Assembly: GCF_008728195.1 (NCBI RefSeq)
Contig: NZ_CP031598.1
Coordinates: 3,534,001-3,598,000 of the forward strand
Length of the DNA stretch: 64,000 bases
Direction: 5' to 3'
From: Roseovarius indicus
Lineage (GTDB): Bacteria; Pseudomonadota; Alphaproteobacteria; Rhodobacterales; Rhodobacteraceae
Shown: positions 52,754 through 62,120 of the stretch, in pieces
Layout: each line of letters opens with the position of its first letter
Position numbering within the stretch: the stretch's first letter is position 1
The notes under the pieces: generated by a model
Told to the model about the DNA's origin: nothing
The model's input: the letters and a program-made list of their open reading frames with translations, nothing else
Databases searched by the model: none
Made by a program: the position numbers and the translations under genes

Positions 52754-53770
52754 GTGAAAGCAAAACACCTCGATCAAGCGAACTTCCCCGAAAGCCCTTT
52801 CAAACCCGGGGAAACCGACACCCACGGCTCGGGGCGGCCGCCTGCCCATTCGCCCGACCTGCCGTCTCTTCAAGTGGTGCTTGACGAAATCACATCCAAC
52901 ATGGCCAGCGAAGTGGATCGTGGCCAACCAGCGGACTTCATTCCCGAGCTGTCGCAAATAGACCCGGGACAGTTTGGAATCGCCGTTGCTTTGCCATCCG
53001 GCGAAGTGGTGGAAAGTGGCGACGCTCGCATCCCCTTTTCCATTCAAAGCATCTCCAAGGTAATCACCCTCGCCATTGGCTTGGGGCGCCTCGGCGACGG
53101 CTTATGGGCCCGGGTGGGTCGAGAGCCGTCGGGCCTGGCGTTCAACTCCATCCTCCAACTCGAACAGGAAGGCGCGTGCCCTCGCAATCCATTCGTCAAT
53201 GCCGGCGCAATCGTGGTGACCGACGCCGTATTGGCCAGGAACGAACCTCGGGAATTTCTGGCCGAAATACTGCAATTCCTTCGGACAACCTCCGGTCACA
53301 ACGACATTTTCATCAACGAGGATGTGGCCAAATCCGAAGCCAATAACGCACATCGAAATTGGGCCTTGGCGCATATGCTCAAGTCGCGAAGCAACCTTTT
53401 CAACGAACCCGCTCGCGTACTCGGTGCGTATTTTCACCAATGCGCGATCGAAATGACTTGCGCCCAGTTGGCGAGTGCCGGTCGCTTTCTGATTAACGCC
53501 AACGGGACAGGACTTATTTCTCAAGACAATGTCCGCCATATCAATGCCCTGATGATGACGTGCGGGCATTACGACGGATCCGGTGAATTCGCCTACCGGG
53601 TCGGGTTGCCGGGCAAGAGCGGGGTGGGCGGAGGAATACTGGCACTCGCTCCAGGACGCGCCGCAATCGCGATCTGGTCACCCGGACTGAACAAGCAAGG
53701 CAATTCCGCTCTCGGGACGATGGCGGCCGAGCAACTGGCGCGACGAATGGGCTGGTCGGTTTTCCTGTAG
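52754..53770 (+). CDS. glsA: Glutaminase
   Basis: This enzyme of about 338 residues is a serine-dependent beta-lactamase-fold glutaminase converting glutamine to glutamate. The catalytic SIQSISK motif and the patterns NPFVNAGAIVV, SEANNAHRNWALAHMLKS, and GEFAYRVGLPGKSGVGGGI are all present. The start is unclear because no ATG fits: the GTG at 52754 has GGTG six bases before it; a TTG at 52742 or GTG at 52745 are alternatives. The N-terminal 25 residues are longer than in most glutaminases. Its base composition is lower in GC than the flanks. Confidence 0.93.
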   Translation: MKAKHLDQANFPESPFKPGETDTHGSGRPPAHSPDLPSLQVVLDEITSNMASEVDRGQPADFIPELSQIDPGQFGIAVALPSGEVVESGDARIPFSIQSISKVITLAIGLGRLGDGLWARVGREPSGLAFNSILQLEQEGACPRNPFVNAGAIVVTDAVLARNEPREFLAEILQFLRTTSGHNDIFINEDVAKSEANNAHRNWALAHMLKSRSNLFNEPARVLGAYFHQCAIEMTCAQLASAGRFLINANGTGLISQDNVRHINALMMTCGHYDGSGEFAYRVGLPGKSGVGGGILALAPGRAAIAIWSPGLNKQGNSALGTMAAEQLARRMGWSVFL

Positions 53771-54075
53771 CTGCCGCCCATGCAGCCAGGGGCATAAAAT
53801 GCGATCGCAACCCCATGTCAGAAGACCTTCCTGTCGGTCTCCTCGCCTCGAAGCCAGGGGGCGACGCGTCCTGGCCGACGCCGACGGCGACGAGCTTTCT
53901 TTAGGACGTCTTCAAGGTGTTGCTCGACAATGCCACGTCTGCAAATGCGAGAAAGGTCGCACCGCCTCCATACTGCCCGCCGGGTATCGCCGAACCCTAC
54001 CGGCACCGCGACGCCATGGCCCAGAATTGAGGTGGGGCGCTGCAATCAACAGCCGGGCAGCGCCCCCTAACCCGG
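53771..54075. other. Gene-free right edge of the island with a hairpin
   Basis: This 305-base spacer lies between convergent genes. A stem GGGGCGCTGC/GCAGCGCCCC (54032-54065) sits beside the end of the ThDP enzyme gene; it has no U-run on either side. I looked for a transposase or integrase remnant and saw none that I could name. Composition changes from the lower-GC style to the high-GC style across this stretch. Confidence 0.5.
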
Positions 54076-55656
54076 TCAGGCAGAAACAGCCGGCGTCACA
54101 TAGACAAGCGTCGGCCCGTCCGCCTCGAACGCCTTCGCCACCGCCTGCGCCACGCCTTCGATGCTGTCCGGCGCCTCGGCATGCATCCCGTAGGCCTTCG
54201 CCAAAGCCACGAAATCGGGGTTCTGCTGATCCACCGCGTTCGGCGCGATCTGCGCGCGGATCATGCTGTCCTCGATCTCCTTCAGCTTGCCGTTGTCCCA
54301 CAGCAGGATCGGCAGCGGCAGCTTCAGTTCCACGGCCGTCGCCAGTTCCTGGATCGTGTACTGGAACCCGTAATCCCCGGCGATGCACAGCGTCGGCTTG
54401 CCCGGCCGTGCCACCGCCCCGCCAATGGCGGCGGGCAGCGCATAGCCCAGCGTGCCGAAGCCGAACGGGTGGTGCCAGTGCCCGGCCCGCTCCATCGGCC
54501 AGACCTCCTTGGCGGTATAGGCGAACTGGGTCATGTCCGAATAGATCATCGTGTCCGCCGGCACGACCTCGCGCAGCGCGTCGCAGATCGGCACGATGCC
54601 GGGGCGTTCGGCATCCGTCTCCGCCCGCCAGCGCGCCTTGGCGGCGGCCACGTCCGCCTCGCGCCATTTCCCCTTGGGCTCGAGCCCGCCGATCGACAGG
54701 ATCGCCCGCGCCAGCGACGCCGCATCCGCCTGGAAGGCCAGCTCGGTTCCCGGCGCGTTGCGCAGCTCCTTGGGGTCGATATCCACCCGGATCATCTGGC
54801 TGGAATGGCCCAGCTCGTCGCGCCACAGGTCAATCTCCGAAAGCTCGGTGCCCACGGCGATCACCAGGTCGGCCTTGGCGAACTCCTTCACGCTGTCCGG
54901 CCGCGCCAGGTAGGCGCCGTAATCCAGCGCATGGCCCGACGCGATCCCGCGCCCGGCATAGGTGGTGAAGCTCGCGGCACCGGCCTGCTCGACCACGGCC
55001 TTCCAGTCCTGCGCACCGGGCACCGCGCCCCCGCCAAAGACGAAGATCGGCTGCTCCGACGCCTTCAGCGCCGCCACGATCCGCTCGGCGGCGTCGATCG
55101 GCTGGGTCTCGGTCTGCACGCAGGGCGCCTTGGCGGGCGGCGCGTCGGCCGTGCCCTGCAGCGCCCGGATCGGCACCTGGATATGCCGGGGCCGCTTGCG
55201 CCCGGTGCCGAACTCGGTCAGCGCCCGGTCGATCAGCACATAGGCGCTCTCCGCGTCCCGCGCCTCGAGGCTCCACTCGCACACACAGGCGCCCGCGGCC
55301 TCCTGGTCAAGCATCTGGTGCAGCTGGCCCCGCCGCCGCGCCGTCTCGTCCAGGCAGGACGAAATCGCCAGCACCGGCACGCTGTCGGAATAGGCCTGCC
55401 CCAGCGGCGTCATGATGTTGCACAGCCCCGGCCCGGTGATGATATAGGCCACCCCCGGCTTGCCGCTGGCGCGCGCATAGCCGTCGGCCATGAACCCCGC
55501 GCCCTGCTCGTGACGGGCCAGCACATGGGTGATCCCGGCCTCCTCGATCCCGCGGTACATCTCCTGGTTATGCACGCCGGGGATTCCGAAAATCGTATCC
55601 ACGCCACGCGATTTCAACATGTGGCTTATCTGCGCACCAAGGGGTCTTTTGCTCAT
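54076..55656 (-). CDS. ThDP-dependent enzyme of the acetolactate synthase/decarboxylase family
   Basis: This protein of 526 residues has three ThDP-family domains. The activating Glu is in LARHEQGAGFMADGYARASG, and the cofactor motif runs GDYGFQYTIQEL...LLWDN (GDx with Asn 26-27 later). The central domain (about 190-320) is the usual degenerate Rossmann fold. Relatives in Roseobacters are often labelled 5-guanidino-2-oxopentanoate decarboxylase, but the specificity cannot be read from sequence. The ATG at 55656 overlaps the trkH stop (TGATG). Confidence 0.87.
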   Translation of the reverse strand: MSKRPLGAQISHMLKSRGVDTIFGIPGVHNQEMYRGIEEAGITHVLARHEQGAGFMADGYARASGKPGVAYIITGPGLCNIMTPLGQAYSDSVPVLAISSCLDETARRRGQLHQMLDQEAAGACVCEWSLEARDAESAYVLIDRALTEFGTGRKRPRHIQVPIRALQGTADAPPAKAPCVQTETQPIDAAERIVAALKASEQPIFVFGGGAVPGAQDWKAVVEQAGAASFTTYAGRGIASGHALDYGAYLARPDSVKEFAKADLVIAVGTELSEIDLWRDELGHSSQMIRVDIDPKELRNAPGTELAFQADAASLARAILSIGGLEPKGKWREADVAAAKARWRAETDAERPGIVPICDALREVVPADTMIYSDMTQFAYTAKEVWPMERAGHWHHPFGFGTLGYALPAAIGGAVARPGKPTLCIAGDYGFQYTIQELATAVELKLPLPILLWDNGKLKEIEDSMIRAQIAPNAVDQQNPDFVALAKAYGMHAEAPDSIEGVAQAVAKAFEADGPTLVYVTPAVSA

Positions 55657-57098
55657 CAGGCTCTCCAGAAACTTATGGTAAACAAGACATAGACGGCGAA
55701 GAGTTCCAGCCGTCCGATCAACATGCCAACGGTCAGTATCCACTTGGCAAGGTCGTTGAGGGTCGAGAAGTTGCCCGAGGGGCCGATCGTGTCGCCCAGC
55801 CCGGGCCCGATATTGGCCACCGCCGTCGCGGCACCGGATACCGAGGTGGTGAAATCCAGCCCCGTCAGCCCCAGCGCCACGGCCAGCAGGCCCAGCGTGA
55901 CGATGAAGAAGACGAAGAACGCCATCACCGAGTTCAGCACGTCGTCATCCACCGGCCGCCCCTGGAACCGCGGCGTGAACACCCCGTGCGGCGCATAGAT
56001 CCGCCGCATCTGCGTGGCGATCGAGGCAAACAGAAGCTGGTACCGGAAGATCTTGATCGAACACGAGGTCGACCCGGCACAGCCCCCGATCAGCCCGATG
56101 AAGAAGAAGATCGAGATCAGGAACGCGCCCCATTCCATGTAATCGACACTGGCATAGCCCGTGCCGGTGATGATCGAGACGATGTTGAACGTGGCCTCGC
56201 GAAACGCCTGCTCGGGGTGATGCGGAAAGATGGAAATCAGCACCACGGCCGTAACCGCCACCAGCACCGCGATGATCGACAGGAAGACATGCACCTGGCT
56301 GTCGCGAAAAATGGTGAACCCGCCATTCAGCATCTGCACGTAGCGCACGAAGGGCAGCGCCGCGAGGATCATGAACACCGACGCCACCCATTCGGCCGGG
56401 CCCTGGAAGGTGCCGAAGGACGCGTCGTAATTCGAAAAGCCCCCCGTCGACACCGTGGTCAGCGCATGCACCGTCGCATCGAACGTGTTCATGCCCGTGA
56501 ACTTGTAGCACAGCGCGCAGGCCAGCGTGATGCTCACGTAGATCGTTGAAATACTGGAAGAAATCTCCGTCGCCCGGGGCAGGATCTTGCCCATCGTCTC
56601 GAACGCCTCCGAGCGGAAGATCTGCATGCCGCCCACCCGAAGCTCGGGCAGGAACACCATGGCGACAACGATGATCCCGATGCCCCCCAGCCATTGCAGC
56701 AGCGCCCGCCACAGCAAGATGCCCTTGGGCAATTCATCGAGCCCGGTAAACACCGTCGATCCGGTCGTCGTCAGCCCCGACATCGCCTCGAAGATCGCGT
56801 CGACCACCCGCGCCTCGGTCTCGCCCAGCAGGAACGGAATCGCCCCGAAAATCGGCAGCGCCACCCAGACACCGGTTGTCAGAAGGAAGGTCTGCTGAAG
56901 CGTCAGCCCCTCGCGAACGCCGTTGCGGCACGCCAGCGAGACAAGCCCCCCCGACAGCACGGTCAGGATCGCGCTTTCCGCAAACACGGGCCAGTGGCCC
57001 CGCCCCTCGGCGATGTCCACCAGCATCGGCGCAATCATGGTCAGGCCAAGGGCCATGACCAGAAGGCCGAGCACATATGCGACGGGACGCAGATCCAT
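55656..57098 (-). CDS. trkH: Potassium uptake protein TrkH
   Basis: This inner-membrane protein of 480 residues has the four-fold MPM repeat of K transporters. Selectivity segments are visible: SGLTTTGSTVFTG, ALTTVSTGGFSNYD, SIITGTGYASVDY and AVANIGPGLGDTIGP. It works with the cytosolic regulator TrkA, not found in this window. The ThDP enzyme gene follows with a one-base overlap, although no functional link is known. The start ATG at 57098 gives the standard N-terminus. Confidence 0.95.
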   Translation of the reverse strand: MDLRPVAYVLGLLVMALGLTMIAPMLVDIAEGRGHWPVFAESAILTVLSGGLVSLACRNGVREGLTLQQTFLLTTGVWVALPIFGAIPFLLGETEARVVDAIFEAMSGLTTTGSTVFTGLDELPKGILLWRALLQWLGGIGIIVVAMVFLPELRVGGMQIFRSEAFETMGKILPRATEISSSISTIYVSITLACALCYKFTGMNTFDATVHALTTVSTGGFSNYDASFGTFQGPAEWVASVFMILAALPFVRYVQMLNGGFTIFRDSQVHVFLSIIAVLVAVTAVVLISIFPHHPEQAFREATFNIVSIITGTGYASVDYMEWGAFLISIFFFIGLIGGCAGSTSCSIKIFRYQLLFASIATQMRRIYAPHGVFTPRFQGRPVDDDVLNSVMAFFVFFIVTLGLLAVALGLTGLDFTTSVSGAATAVANIGPGLGDTIGPSGNFSTLNDLAKWILTVGMLIGRLELFAVYVLFTISFWRA

Positions 57099-57222
57099 GA
57101 TGGGGCGAAGCCTTGGCCGGGCCGCCTGAGAGTGTCAAGCGCGTCCCGACGGCGCCGCATCCGCGCCGCGGTATTTTCAGCGAACGCGCGGGCGGGCCGG
57201 CATGCGGCCCGCCCGGTCGCGA

Positions 57223-57447
57223 TCAGATGTAGAACAGGTCGCGGAAGACGTAATACGGAATGTCGTCGCGCTTCAGACCCATCTTGGCAAGTTCAGCGTC
57301 CGATTTCGCTTCGAGCTTCTCGATCGTGGCGCGGCGCGAGGCCACGCGATGATGCGATTCCAGCCCGCGCATGAAGGCGGCGAAAAAGCGGCTCAGGAAG
57401 CCTTGCTTGGCTTCGGTTACATGGATGTTTGTCGTAGCAGTTGCCAT
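57223..57447 (-). CDS. DUF1127 small protein (second copy)
   Basis: This protein of 74 residues ends with the DUF1127 core (RRATIEKLEAKSDAELAKMG, then LKRDDIPYYVFRDLFY). The YYVFRDLFY end is common in Roseobacters. A ribosome site GAGG lies ten bases before the ATG at 57447. It is unlike the other DUF1127 protein of this window in its N-terminus and is monocistronic. Confidence 0.9.
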   Translation of the reverse strand: MATATTNIHVTEAKQGFLSRFFAAFMRGLESHHRVASRRATIEKLEAKSDAELAKMGLKRDDIPYYVFRDLFYI

Positions 57448-57575
57448 TTGGAAACCTCGTCTGTTTCAGGTTCGGTTCCCTCCCTGGCTCCAAAGCTAGG
57501 TCAGCATTGCTGACATGAGAAGACTCATTTCGGTATGGCCGGTTTGCATCTGGTGCATCCCGGCCAGACCGTGGG

Positions 57576-58127
57576 TCACGCGTCGGTCTTGCCTTTCGCG
57601 CCTTGCGGCATCGCCGGCGGGGCCGAGGGCTGGCGGGTGCGCTTGGCGCCGCTGTTGGCGGCTTCCGCCTTGGGTTCGGGCTTCGCGGCCGGTTTCGCCT
57701 CGGTCTTCGTCTCCGGCTTCACCTCTGCCTTGGCCTCAGCCTTCGGCGCCGGTTTCGACTCGGTCTCGGCGGCGGGCGTCGCCGCCGCTTTCGGGGCTGC
57801 CGGCTTGGCGGCCTCGGCCTTGGCCGCAGGTTTCGGCGCCCCGGCTTTCGGCGCCGCCTTCGCCGCCGGTTTGGCGGCTTCAGCCTTGGCGGCCGGTTTC
57901 ACCGCCGGCTTGGCCTCGGCGGCCTTCGCCGCCGGTTTCGCCGGCGCCTTCGGCGTTGAGCCAGACGCTCTCCGGGCAGCCCCGGTCAGCACCTTGCCGA
58001 AAAACGGATTCGTCTCGAGCGCCGCGCGATGAAACACCTGCGCCACGCGCAGGTTGCTCTCGATCATGTATCCCGCCATGCGCATGCTGGCGGCCGACAA
58101 TTTCAGGGGGGCGGAGACAGGCATCAT
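57576..58127 (-). CDS. Ala/Lys/Pro-rich histone H1-like tail protein
   Basis: This protein of 183 residues has a helical N-terminal part of about 52 residues (LSAASMRMAGYMIESNLRVA, then QVFHRAALETNPFFGK) and a long low-complexity tail made of PAAKAEAAK- and KPAAKA-like units. The tail resembles histone H1 C-termini and bacterial DNA-compacting proteins; the N-terminal part is vaguely phasin-like. The minus-strand frame is preferred because it has a ribosome site (AAAGGA) and a structured start. The opposite strand also stays open, an effect of the repeats. Confidence 0.7.
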   Translation of the reverse strand: MMPVSAPLKLSAASMRMAGYMIESNLRVAQVFHRAALETNPFFGKVLTGAARRASGSTPKAPAKPAAKAAEAKPAVKPAAKAEAAKPAAKAAPKAGAPKPAAKAEAAKPAAPKAAATPAAETESKPAPKAEAKAEVKPETKTEAKPAAKPEPKAEAANSGAKRTRQPSAPPAMPQGAKGKTDA

Positions 58128-58323
58128 GTCGTGTATCCTTTGCTAGAGTGTCCCACGCGGGATAGCGCGAGAACGTGACACAAGGATAAAGCCTCGCCCC
58201 GCCTGTCAGAACACCCCACCCCCGCGACATGGGCGCCCGCTTCCGCAATCGCGCAAAAATCAGCCGACAGCCGCCAGAAGCGCCCAACAACCATGCATCC
58301 GTGAAATATGCCGGAAACCGGCC

Positions 58324-59427
<1,104 letters not shown>

Positions 59428-59626
59428 CAGCGGCTATCCCCTTTGTCCTGCCGTCTATCACATAGTGCGTTGCGGCGGAAAATCCCAATCTCGCATATTT
59501 TTACGCCGAATGCGACAGAGCGGATCATTTTGGAAAACCCATCGCCACGCGCCCGCCCATCGCGAGACCGGCGGCAAGGCCGGGCGAGCAAAGCCCGCCC
59601 GCCCGCCGACACGCGCCCTGACAGGC

Positions 59627-59671
59627 GCACCGACGCAATACCGACAAAATACCGACGTTATACCGACGTTG
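59627..59671. repeat. 45-bp element of tandem 11-mers (copy 2)
   Basis: Identical over 45 bases to 14735-14779. It starts 12 bases after the metZ stop on the minus strand. The spacer 59428-59683 holds nothing else that I recognise. Both copies are followed on the plus strand by TCGGCCC within 10 bases. Confidence 0.88.
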
Positions 59672-59683
59672 GCTTTCGGCCCC

Positions 59684-60865
59684 TCAGACCGCCTCCAGCG
59701 CCTGCATCACATCCGCGATCAGGTCGCCCGTATCCTCGATCCCCACCGACAGCCTCACCAGCCCCGGCGTGATCCCCAGCAGGTCCTTCTGCTCGTCCGA
59801 AAGCCGCTGATGCGTGGTCGTCGCCGGGTGCGTCGCGATCGACTTGGCATCGCCCAGATTGTTGGAAATCAGCACGATATCCAGCGCGTTCAGGAACCGG
59901 AACGCCGCCGCCTGCCCGCCCTTGATATCCAGCGAGATCACCGTGCCCCCGGCGCCCATGTCCCGCTTCACCAGCGCGTGCTGCGGGTGCGAGGCGTGCC
60001 CCGGATAGATCACCCGGTCAAGCTTGCCATGCCCCTGCAATTCCTCGGCCAGCGCCAGCGCGGTTCCCGCCTGCGCCCTGACCCGCAAATCCATCGTCTC
60101 CATCCCCTTCAGCATCACCCAGGCCGTGAAGGGCGACATCGACCCGCCGGTATGCTTCATGTAGGGCTCGACCGTCTTGCGGATATACTCCGTCGTCCCG
60201 AGGATCACGCCGCCCAGCGTGCGCCCCTGCCCGTCGATATGCTTGGTCGCCGAATAGACGACCACGTCAGCGCCCAATTCCAGCGCCTTCGAAAAGACCG
60301 GCGTCGCGAACACGTTATCCGCCACCACCTTGGCGCCCTTGGCATGGGCGATCTCGGCCACCGCGGCCACGTCCACCACCTCGAGCGTCGGGTTCGCCAT
60401 CGTCTCGAAGAACACCAGCTTGGTGTTGTCCCGCACGGCCGCCCGCCACGCCTCGACATCGGTGCCATCGACGAATGTCACCTCGACCCCGAACCGCGTA
60501 AGCACTTCTTCCAGAACGTAAAGACACGACCCGAACAGCGCCTGCGCCGACACCACGTGATCGCCCGCGCGCAGCATCGACATCAGCGCGCCCGACACCG
60601 CGGCCATGCCGCTCGCCGTCGCGAAGGCATCCTCCGCGCCTTCCAGCGCGGCGATGCGATCCTCGAACATCTTGATCGTCGGGTTGCCGTAGCGGGCATA
60701 GATGAACTCGTCCGGCCCGGCCTCCAGGAACCGGGCCTCGGCGGCCTCGGCACTGTCATAGACGAACCCTTGCGTCAGGAAGATCGCTTCGCTGACCTCG
60801 TTATACTGGCTCCGGCGGCTGCCCGCGTGCACCAGCTTCGTGCGTGTGTTCCAATTGTCTTTCAT
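59684..60865 (-). CDS. metZ: O-succinylhomoserine sulfhydrylase MetZ
   Basis: This PLP enzyme of 393 residues makes homocysteine from an acylated homoserine and sulfide. The PLP lysine is in VVYSATKHIDGQGR, and FIYARYGNPTIKMFEDRIAA and NPTLEVVD are typical. The start ATG at 60865 follows GGAGGGACGG. A SAM-II riboswitch with a terminator lies in the leader, which fits methionine synthesis. MetZ is favoured over cystathionine gamma-synthase by the N-terminal NWNTRTKLVHAG. Confidence 0.94.
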   Translation of the reverse strand: MKDNWNTRTKLVHAGSRRSQYNEVSEAIFLTQGFVYDSAEAAEARFLEAGPDEFIYARYGNPTIKMFEDRIAALEGAEDAFATASGMAAVSGALMSMLRAGDHVVSAQALFGSCLYVLEEVLTRFGVEVTFVDGTDVEAWRAAVRDNTKLVFFETMANPTLEVVDVAAVAEIAHAKGAKVVADNVFATPVFSKALELGADVVVYSATKHIDGQGRTLGGVILGTTEYIRKTVEPYMKHTGGSMSPFTAWVMLKGMETMDLRVRAQAGTALALAEELQGHGKLDRVIYPGHASHPQHALVKRDMGAGGTVISLDIKGGQAAAFRFLNALDIVLISNNLGDAKSIATHPATTTHQRLSDEQKDLLGITPGLVRLSVGIEDTGDLIADVMQALEAV

Positions 60866-60938
60866 TTCCGTCCCTCCGGGGTGGCCTCACCCCATGAAAA
60901 AACCCCCGACGCGGCCAAGCGAAAGGGGGTTCCTTCAT
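60801..60938 (-). CDS. Possible leader ORF between SAM-II aptamer and metZ
   Basis: An ATG at 60938 has GAGG five bases before it, and that GAGG directly follows the GCTAAA of the aptamer. The frame codes 45 residues (MKEPPFAWPRRGFFHGV at the start), overlaps the first 65 bases of metZ in another frame and ends in TAA. The terminator hairpin lies within its first 13 codons. Translation is inferred only from the ribosome site and position. Confidence 0.35.
   Translation of the reverse strand: MKEPPFAWPRRGFFHGVRPPRRDGNERQLEHTHEAGARGQPPEPV
60897..60931 (-). terminator. Leader terminator between SAM-II aptamer and metZ
   Basis: On the minus strand AACCCCC pairs with GGGGGTT (60931-60925 with 60907-60901), followed by a run of T at 60902-60897. 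A small inner stem CGC/GCG is possible. It lies 31 bases before the metZ ATG. Confidence 0.85.
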
Positions 60939-60946
60939 CCTGACCT

Positions 60947-60997
60947 CTTTAGCGGTATTCTTTTAAGTGGCCCGCAATCCGGTAACAAATCGCCACG
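60947..60997 (-). ncRNA. SAM-II riboswitch
   Basis: The minus strand reads CGTGGCGATTTGTTACCGGA, then TTGCGGGCCACTTAAAAGAA, then TACCGCTAAAG. The P1 stem GTGGC/GCCAC, the GATTTG..CCGG..TTGC loop text and the closing GCTAAAG match the alphaproteobacterial SAM-II (metA element) consensus. It controls metZ in response to S-adenosylmethionine. The site AGAGG just after GCTAAA could be masked by the pseudoknot. Confidence 0.92.
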
Positions 60998-61003
60998 GGT
61001 CAT

Positions 61004-61032
61004 GGTGTAGCCGCCCCGGTCCGGGGCGTCAA
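61004..61032 (-). promoter_or_regulatory. metZ: Predicted promoter of the SAM-II/metZ transcript
   Basis: TTGACG (61032-61027), 17 bases, then TACACC (61009-61004). The expected start, six or seven bases on, is 60997-60998, which is the first base of the aptamer. The -35 box is good, the -10 box moderate. Confidence 0.6.
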
Positions 61033-61121
61033 TCCCACCCCCCATTGTCACGGTGGTTTAACCGAAGGTTCAAATTACTTTCGTATGGTCTGCGTAACCC
61101 CTGCCCACAAGATGTAGTGGG

Positions 61122-62075
61122 ATGACGAGCAGTATGCCGCTTCTGCAAATCAACGCAGGCCCCCAGGGCCCCGAGCTTCACGGCGCCTCGCGCCCCCTCG
61201 GCCACGCCCTGGCCGACGGGCTCGAAACCCCCGGCCCCATCATCATCATGGTCCACGGCTTCAAGTTCGCCCCGGGCGATGCCTTCGACTGCCCCCACCG
61301 CCACATCCTCGCCCTCGAACCGGCCCGCGACTGCTGGAAGGCGATGAGCTGGCCGCGCGCCCTGGGCTTCGGCTCGGGATTCGAGGACGAGGGCCTGGCG
61401 CTGGCCTTCGGCTGGTCCGCCCGCGGCACCATCTGGCAGGCCTACAACCGGGCCGAAGGCGCCGGCCACGCGCTGGCCGCCCTCATCCGCCAGCTCCGCC
61501 AAGCCGCGCCCGACCGCCCCGTTCACCTGCTGACCCACTCGCTGGGCGCCCGCGTGGCGCTCTCCGCCCTGCCCCACCTGGACGAGGGCGATGTCGGCCG
61601 CGCCATCCTGCTGAACCCGGCCGAATTCGGCGGCCGCGCGCGCGCCGCACTGGCCACCCCTGCCGGCTGCGGGGCCGAAATCTACAACGTCACCAGCCGC
61701 GAGAACGATGTCTTCGATTTCCTGCTCGAACGCCTGATCGCCCCGCCCCATCGCGGCGACGGCACGCTCGCCCAGACCATGCCGCGCCAGCCCAATACGC
61801 TAACCCTGCAACTCGACCACCCGGGCACATTGAAGGCGCTCAACGCCCACGGCTTCCCTGTCGCCCCGCCCCGGGGTCGCATCTGTCACTGGTCGTCCTA
61901 CCTGCGCCCCGGCGTCTTCAGCCTCTACCGCACGCTCCTGCGCCGGCCCGAAACGCTCTCCCAGGCGCGGCTCCGGTCGATCCTGCCCGACCGGCCCGAC
62001 CCGCGCTGGTCGCGGGTGCTGCAACTGCCCGAATTCCGGGTGCCCCTGCCGGTCCGCCGCAACGCCTCGCCCTGA
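61122..62075 (+). CDS. Alpha/beta hydrolase
   Basis: This protein of 317 residues has the hydrolase fold with the nucleophile elbow THSLGAR (Ser of GHSLG type with Thr first), the oxyanion region IIIMVHGFKFAPG and a likely acid/base in ENDVFDF and the late His of ICHWSSYLRPG. No signal peptide is seen. The closest class I can suggest is the DUF900-type esterase/lipase group. The gene is divergent from metZ and stands alone. The substrate is unknown. Confidence 0.82.
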   Translation: MTSSMPLLQINAGPQGPELHGASRPLGHALADGLETPGPIIIMVHGFKFAPGDAFDCPHRHILALEPARDCWKAMSWPRALGFGSGFEDEGLALAFGWSARGTIWQAYNRAEGAGHALAALIRQLRQAAPDRPVHLLTHSLGARVALSALPHLDEGDVGRAILLNPAEFGGRARAALATPAGCGAEIYNVTSRENDVFDFLLERLIAPPHRGDGTLAQTMPRQPNTLTLQLDHPGTLKALNAHGFPVAPPRGRICHWSSYLRPGVFSLYRTLLRRPETLSQARLRSILPDRPDPRWSRVLQLPEFRVPLPVRRNASP

Positions 62076-62120
62076 GCTGAGAATCACACCCGCATTAACG
62101 ATTTGTTAACCGCGCGCCCC

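Noticed and set aside
53771..54075. Transposase or integrase remnant at the right edge of the island
   Set aside because: Translated frames on both strands gave no text that I could link to a mobile-element family.
57515..58165. Long open frames on the plus strand opposite the Ala/Lys/Pro-rich protein
   Set aside because: They are mirror images of the repeats in the minus-strand gene, lack a ribosome site, and read as low-complexity text.
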